Shown here piece after piece: positions 58,130-64,000 of a DNA stretch of 64,000 nt; positions within the stretch are counted from its first letter, which is position 1; every line of letters begins with the position of its first letter. The stretch is from assembly GCA_021464415.1 (NCBI GenBank), contig JAKCWG010000718.1, positions 1 through 64,000 of the forward strand, given 5' to 3'. The DNA comes from Lonicera japonica (taxonomy: Eukaryota > Streptophyta > Magnoliopsida > Dipsacales > Caprifoliaceae). The notes beneath the pieces are model-generated. The model ran no database searches and was not told the origin of the DNA. It worked only from the letters and a program-made list of their open reading frames with translations. The position numbers were made by a program, and so were the translations under genes.

Positions 58130-60925
58130 CGTGCATTTTTATTGTTCTCTTTCCATTGAGGACAATATTTCTTTCAAGTTGAGGGGGGTACGTTATTTTG
58201 TGTTTATTTTATTTTGGCTTGCTATTGTTCATTTCCATGAGTAGAAGAGATGTGTTCAAATTTTTTTGAGAAGTTTGAAAATTGATGATTGATTGATTGA
58301 TATTTTGTTCGATGAAGACTATTGTTTCATTAGCTTTTGGCTTGAATTCTTTGATCTAGATAGGAATTTGAATGATAAACTAAATTGCCTTGCTCCGCTT
58401 AGTCTCATATCCCGTTATATTCCCTGTTCCACATGCTAGATTGCTTCGGTTGTTTCCAATTCGGTAATAACACATAGATTTATTTTCATTGAGAGAAGAG
58501 AAATTTTTGTCCAAAAATGATGGAAGCTCTTTCGAAAAGATCCTCCAACGAGAGGACAAAAGCATAGCACTTTGATAACTTGGATGACTTTTATCCTAAT
58601 ATTGATTTAAAGCTTCACTTGACTAAATCTTAAGTCTCTTTGTCTAATATTACGGATGGGTATAGGTTACCATATGGGAAAGGGTGAAAGCTTCCTTCGA
58701 GCCCCAATGAATGAGCAGAATATTGAGAAATTTTATAAGTGAGACCGCTGCCCCCCATAGAAATGAAAACCGCCCTGATCTAATTTAGCAAAAATTTCCA
58801 AGAAAAGATAAAGAAAGTGCTTAGAATCGACAAATCTTTGAGCTTTTGTTTTTGAAAAAGTTCTCTATTCCTTCTCGAATGATTATGACTCTTTGTGTTT
58901 ATATTGAATTGCTTGAATCGAAATCTAGGATGTGAGCATTGGAGAATATGGGATTGAGTTCTAAAAGAGATAGGCGAATTAGATGATCATTCGAAAGTCC
59001 ATCATTCTGGAAAATTGATAGTAATGTCTCTTGCTTTGCAAATTGAAACTTGAAACTTCATTCTCATCATTCATCATGATCAAACTCCTAATGTTTGTAG
59101 GCATCATTTCTGAAAACCTTCACGAGATCCAACTCGTCTTCTTTGGGAACTTAGAAGTTAACATCTTTTTGCATAGTATATTAATTTTTATAATTATATA
59201 CTTTTTGTCTTGCTAAGGGATTAGCAAAAGATAAGTTGAGAGGAGTTGATAAACGCATAATATTGTCATGTATAAGCTCTTTAGGGAGTCGCTTGACGCG
59301 TTTGTTGCTTTTGTTTTGCCTAATTATCCTCTTATCTCAAGATTAGTGTCTTAGCGAGTTTTGTATCTAACATCGTCCCGCTAGGTGTGCTTTTGTTGTG
59401 TTTTTATGTGTTTATAGGCATAGGATGCAATGGCCTTCGAAGAATTGATCAAGTGCCAGTAAAAAGCTCGCAAAATGCTGATCTGAGGAATTTCCCAGAA
59501 GCATGATCGATCATGGGTATAACCATGATCGATCATGGTACAAACTGGCCTTCAGGCAGAAGACCCCATGATCGATCATGGGTTGGCCATGATCGATCAT
59601 GGCCTGGCGGGGGCAGCCACCAACTCCTGCTTTTTGCCTTATTTCAGGGGTTTTGGTTCCTAGATATTTTCCCTTGTTTATTTTATTAATTTTTGTACTC
59701 CTTTAACTATTGTTTTAGTCTAAGGGAGTGGATAGAGATCATTATCTAGTTTTGACACATTTTAGAAGTTCTAAAGAGAAGGGAGAGCTAGTTCTTCATT
59801 GTTCTTATTTTCTCCATTGTAAGTTTTTGATTGGTAAGAATGATTTCTTCTTCTATAATGTTTGTTTTTGCATCTATTATGAAGTAGTCTATTACTAAGG
59901 TTACGGAGGTTGATTGCGATATGATTTTTGGTGATTAATGGCTCAATCCATGTTTAAAGTTTGATAAATGTTTATGAATCCTTTGCTTCATCATATCATC
60001 CATTCTTTCAAGCTTTCTAGGTATTTTCATGATAAGTTAAGACTGTATATGCCTTGTATATTCAGTTCTAGGTTGTTAATGATCATAAAACATATTTATA
60101 TGGTTCTAGAAAGCTTATAGTCTTTTTCCCCCATTCATGGAGTTTTTGATCTTTTTGTAGAAATTATAAATAGTTCATAAAACTCCATAGATGGATTATA
60201 AATTTGTTAGCTTATCTTTGATTCATTTATTGATATATTGAGTGCCTCTTACACTTTATGTGATACTTAGACTCTTTATTTTCTACCATAAGTGATAAAC
60301 GATGAGTTGACAAATTTATCCCACAAACTTCTTTCCGTTTCATTGTTAGGATTCACTTTATAATTTTCATCTTTTTAATCATGAGATTTCATACACTTGC
60401 TTCATGTTAAATCTTTTTATGATGAGTTTGTCATATCTGTCTCGGATTAGCTTCATCGGGAATGGGTTGCCTTGCTTCACACCCATAGCTAACAGGTAGG
60501 AATGATAACCTCGTCTTTGGTGGAATGTCGTTTGTCTCTTTCTTGATATAACTTCAATCCGGGAATGAGTCGCCTAGCGTCGCACCCTTTGCTATTGAGA
60601 GATACACCAACATTCCCCATATCTCGAGAAACCTTGTGTTGAAATCTTTGTATGAGCTAGTGATCACCGTCTCTTAAATCGTAACTAACCTCCACCTACC
60701 TTAGTGCTTTCTTATTAATTTTCACAACTGTTTTACATTTACGTTGTTCTACAACAAATCTAACTCACACAAACTCTGAAAACCGTAAAATCCGTAATCC
60801 ATTCCATTCCTTTTCACTTATCCCTGTGGTTCGACACTCGGACTTTCGAGACTATATTACAACTTGACGTGCCTGCACTTGGGCTCTATCAAAGCGCGTT
60901 ATTTAAAATGCGTCAGCGCTTATCA
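58130..60925 (+). mobile_element. Athila-like gypsy element, 3' end fragment
   Basis: The CATTGAGGACAAT ... AAGTTGAGGGGGG motif at 58156-58190 is characteristic of the 3' internal region of Athila-type elements. It is followed by about 1 kb of non-coding sequence, a purine-rich AAGTTGAGAGGAG and an LTR from 59247. No env or pol coding is recognisable, so the fragment is truncated on the left. Confidence 0.65.
59247..60925 (+). repeat. Athila-like 3' LTR with four tandem palindromes
   Basis: It starts TGATAAACGC and ends GCGCTTATCA, forming the inverted TGATAA/TTATCA ends. It contains CCCTGTGGTTCGACACTCGG near 60824, common in the U5 of this group. Palindromes with the CATGATCGATCATG core lie at 59502-59515, 59523-59538, 59565-59582 and 59585-59604; the last is a perfect 20-base palindrome. 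Confidence 0.75.
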
Positions 60926-61857
60926 TAATGAACCTCCATAATTGTTATTTTGCACACACCCACTATCATCGTGCATTATCGCGAGTGTGAATTTACCTTA
61001 TCAACCTCGGGACCAATGTCGTGACTAGGCCATGGACTTACGAGTCTACACTAGCCAAAAGCGCATGGGACCACTCTCCTTGGCCAAGTAACAAACTGAG
61101 GTATATCGAGTGACGAGAACACTCACATATCCAGAATGCATATCAAAAGGTCCTTACACGTACTCGCCCTTGGGGTATATGGCAAGACCTGCCAAATAGG
61201 ATGGAGTCTAAACCTTACCCATCAAACCACGCTTGCATATAGGATGTGTCAGCCTACTACACGTGAATTTCTGCATGTTTTTCTTAACCATCAGTCGTGA
61301 GATCAGTGAATAAATAGCCTTGTCATACATACCAACTCTTGGTTTGGCAAGTACGGACAGAGGCTGTCCAACCCCGTCCGTAGAAATTCCTCACTAAAAC
61401 CCTTTAGTGAGAATTTTTCTATCACTATTTCCATGAAAAGCAACTCTAATAGAAGAGAACTTCCCGATTTTCTTAAATGTTTTTCAAAATATTTTCTAAA
61501 AAAATTAGTCATTTTTCAAAATGAATTTTTCGAAAATTGATTTTTAAAATCAGAAGGTTATAAGGGTACCTCGGGAATTCATATTCCTACCCTAAACCTA
61601 TCCACGGGGCTCTCAAGTTGTTGATGTCGGTCTATTTTCGCTAATCACCAAAAAATAGTTTTCGATTTTATTTTCCTGTCGAGTCATAATTTTCCTAGAA
61701 TTATGTAACTCATGGTAAAATATTCATTTCTCGGTTAATCCCCGATTTTTTTTCTCCCCATTCTTCACCACACTTGGATTATTTACTGCTAACACCAGCC
61801 GAGTAAGCTGGTAAAGATCAAACCAAGCAATTTGCGAGATCAGACTCGCCACCGATC
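60926..61857. other. Probable LTR/leader of another retroelement
   Basis: No gene seen. The last part (about 61780-61857) reads like an untranslated leader running into the ATG at 61858. Confidence 0.35.
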
Positions 61858-62094
61858 ATGGCTCCTCGTCGCAACACCGCGCTATCGATCGATCAAACCG
61901 GGTTCAATAATACTGAGGGTAATCATGGTGAAACCTCTCGTGCAGCAGATCCGCCGTCTGGTCCCATTTTCCCACAAACCGATGGTGGCACCTTAACCCT
62001 TGAACACCTCTATTATCTAATCAATGATCTAACCCAGTTTGTAGCCATCATGAAGGATTACCAAGTGGCCACCCAAGCCCATCTTGAGCCATAA
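61858..62094 (+). pseudogene. Possible gypsy gag N-terminus
   Basis: Short ORF starting MAPRRNTALSID, with GETSRAADPPSGP and a LEHLYYLINDLTQF helix, resembling the N-terminal, low-complexity start of gypsy gag proteins. It ends after 78 codons. About 160 bases later, DPEIAWLNSKYNKPF near 62275-62320 reads like a continuation, so it is probably broken. Assignment is tentative. Confidence 0.4.
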
Positions 62095-62359
62095 TCACTA
62101 TCAGAACACCTGTTGAACCAAACCAACTCAATCCCCATACCTAACCGAAGGAAACCAAACTCGAGACCCAGTAGCTCCACCTAACATTCTTTAATACATT
62201 CTCCCAGTTCATGCCAACATTAACCACCCACTTCTTGTGGCCCCTGCCAACATCGTTTTACCACCAGCGCAAGATCCCGAAATCGCCTGGTTGAACTCTA
62301 AATATAACAAACCCTTTCAAAACCATAATCTTCAAGCCATCCTTGATGTAAATCATAAC

Positions 62360-62652
62360 AGCTCCCTGAAGACTAGTCTCACAATCATCGTTCACATACA
62401 CTGAGGGTACAGAGGGTATATGCACTGAGGGTGTCAACAAGAAGACCCGAACAGCTCCCTGAAGGCTAGCCTGACCATCATTGTTCATATACACTGAGGG
62501 TGCAGAAGGTATATGCACTGAGGGTTTCGACAAGAAGACCAGAAAAGCTCCCCGAAGACTAGCCTCACCATCATCGTTCGCACATATTGAGGGTGCCAAG
62601 GGTACATCCACTGAGGGTATCAACTAGAAGACCCGAAAAGCTCTTTAAAGAC
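62360..62652. repeat. 93-bp tandem repeat, three copies plus start of a fourth
   Basis: AGCTC marks unit starts at 62360, 62453, 62546 and 62639, exactly 93 bases apart. Each unit contains CACTGAGGGT twice and AGAAGACC. 93 is a multiple of three. On the minus strand (62258-62623) the array is open and gives a 31-residue repeat around PSVHIPS.PSVY. Confidence 0.92.
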
Positions 62653-63288
62653 TAGCCTATCTATTCATCATTCACATTGAGGACGCCCTAGCCATATTAC
62701 CACGACCTTGTTGTTGTCTTATCAGCAAAACCCAAAACCCTGAAGGTAGAATCAAGTTAATGAAATCAATTGGTTTAGCAACTGAAAGCCCCTGCCTCTC
62801 TCAAGAATCAAGCCTGTCCACACCCACTCATGAAAATGCAGAGCGTCGATAATCCTCCTAAAGCTGAGGGTATGAGCAAAAGCAGCAACGTGAATAAATT
62901 TTGACAGGGCCAAGAATCAATAAGCAAAGAAAATGGAAGCATGACGCAAGATTAGAAGCACTCCATTTCTCTTGTCACCGCACACTCATTAAATTAACCA
63001 GAAATCAATATTTTCCTTTTCATTGTTGTTATATTCTCGAAAAATTGTCGGTCTTGCATGCATACATTTGCACTTAGATAATTTAAAGTAGAGTAACTGT
63101 GAACACTCCAATCCATGACTCTCGTGTGAACATGATTTTCATACAAAACAAGCATTCCTCATCAAGTCTTAAGTCATCATGCATATAGGAGACCATTAGG
63201 AAAAATCTTGACTTTCAAGCGAGTCTGGAATCTACCACAACTAATGTCGCCACTTCGCTTATTAGGAGAAAAATTGAGTTTTTCAGGA
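62653..63288. other. No recognisable feature
   Basis: Non-coding sequence. No repeat termini or ORF that I can support. Confidence 0.45.
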
Positions 63289-63461
63289 GCTAGCCGCACG
63301 CCCAAGCCGTACTGTTGGCTCCTAGCTGTACGGTTGGCTTCAAGCCGCACGCCCATTCTCCTAGCCGCACGGTTGGCTACAAGCCGCACGCCTAGCCGCA
63401 CTCCCTGCGGCTGGCCCCTTTTGAAGTGTTTTTGGCGGAAATTTTGCTATAAATAAGACCC
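63289..63461 (+). promoter_or_regulatory. Promoter-like block: AGCCGCACG repeats and TATA box
   Basis: Five or more copies of TAGCCGCACG/AAGCCGCACGCC and the related GTACGGTTGGCT lie at 63289-63416. TATAAATA follows at 63448-63455, then a non-coding leader rich in AGAGAGAAAG. The layout is that of an LTR promoter. Overlapping short ORFs on both strands follow the repeat and are not genes. Confidence 0.55.
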
Positions 63462-64000
63462 TTAGGGTCTCATTTGAGGGGATCAACACTAAATTTTGTT
63501 TTTAGAGAGTAGAAACTCTGTCAAGGTCGCTATAGAGTTTTAGAGACAGTTTCTAGAGAGAGAAAGTCTAGAGAGAGAAGGGAGCAAGCAAGTGATCCTC
63601 GTTCTTCTTCCAGCGCATCAGGTACATTTCTCTATAACTCTCCTAAATTTCAATTCCGCATTTAAATACGAGTTCTAATACAGAAAGTTAGATAACTTGC
63701 AAATAAGTCCACTACTTTTAAAACAAGTCCTTTCTAAATTTTACAAGAAAACTAAAATATGTTTTAAATCGTTTTCAAAGCAAAATAAAAATACAAAAAC
63801 AGTTTTCAAACATACGGAACTACGAGACTCTGATTTCATTTTACGAATGAATACGTAGGCGCTTGCAAGGCTCGAGTCTGATTTCAAAATACAATTTTAA
63901 ACTAAATTTATCCGGAAAGGACTATTTTGAAAATTATTCAAACTACTTGCAAGATGTCTAAAATAGGAATTAAATACATGATCCATTAAGAGATAGAAAG
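63462..64000 (+). other. Leader-like non-coding sequence to window end
   Basis: It starts with a CTTAGGGTCTC stretch and contains repeated TAGAGAGAGAAAG and a CATCAGGTAC step. No ORF. Likely R/U5 of the LTR whose promoter lies just upstream (inference). Confidence 0.35.

Noticed and set aside
62360..62652. CRISPR-like array from regular 93-bp spacing
   Set aside because: The whole 93-bp unit is repeated; there are no variable spacers.
63177..63401. Minus-strand Arg-rich repeat ORF as a protein
   Set aside because: Produced by translation of the AGCCGCACG promoter repeats; the opposite strand is open as well, so neither is evidence of coding.

Overview
AT-rich nuclear DNA of a flowering plant, almost certainly a eudicot. 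It holds one broken host-type gene locus inside a dense, nested mass of transposable elements. The evidence for a plant is: Ty3/gypsy chromovirus-like LTRs, a Ty1/copia element of the SIRE type with a third ORF, a CACTA element with subterminal repeats, a hAT-type element with an 8-bp target-site duplication (TSD), and a plant diterpene synthase relic (ent-kaurene synthase-like) with plant exon phases. I saw no intact host gene, tRNA, rRNA or CRISPR array.

Layout. 1-5012: 3' half of a Ty3/gypsy chromovirus (RT, RNase H, integrase, chromodomain-like tail, 3' LTR). 5013-10537: three related gypsy LTR pieces, one plus and two minus. 11611-14446: gypsy solo LTR with TSD TGGCT. 15661-17216: copia solo LTR (minus). 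18037-20612: a further LTR-like repeat with internal ~185-bp repeats. 20613-~35501: a gypsy LTR split by a complete SIRE-like copia element (22071-34639, TSD ATATA), which itself carries a gypsy solo LTR (26750-29329, TSD AAAAA) in its pol. 35507-37797: inverted relative of the 18-kb repeat, holding a copia solo LTR (36044-~37590). 37798-46582: a gypsy LTR containing a solo LTR (38269-46039, TSD CCGTG), which contains a 5.7-kb CACTA element (39984-45711), which carries exon fragments of the host gene for COP9 signalosome subunit 4.

47579-57407 (minus): a decayed kaurene-synthase-like diterpene synthase. Seven exons are recognisable. Four carry frameshifts, one also has a 502-bp MITE inserted two bases from its splice donor, and the central exons with the DDxxD metal site were not found. 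A hAT element (50208-50986) and a gypsy LTR (51141-53856) sit in the middle. 58130-60925: 3' end of an Athila-like gypsy element. 60926-64000: fragments of another LTR element with a possible gag start, a 93-bp tandem repeat and a repeat-plus-TATA promoter-like block.

Most striking patterns: (i) arrays of perfect palindromes (GTCGAC or GATCGATC cores) in LTRs of unrelated families, three of them with a TATA box about 90-115 bp downstream, plus an extra array upstream of the copia third ORF; (ii) COP9 subunit 4 exons captured by a CACTA element; (iii) the multiply broken diterpene synthase.
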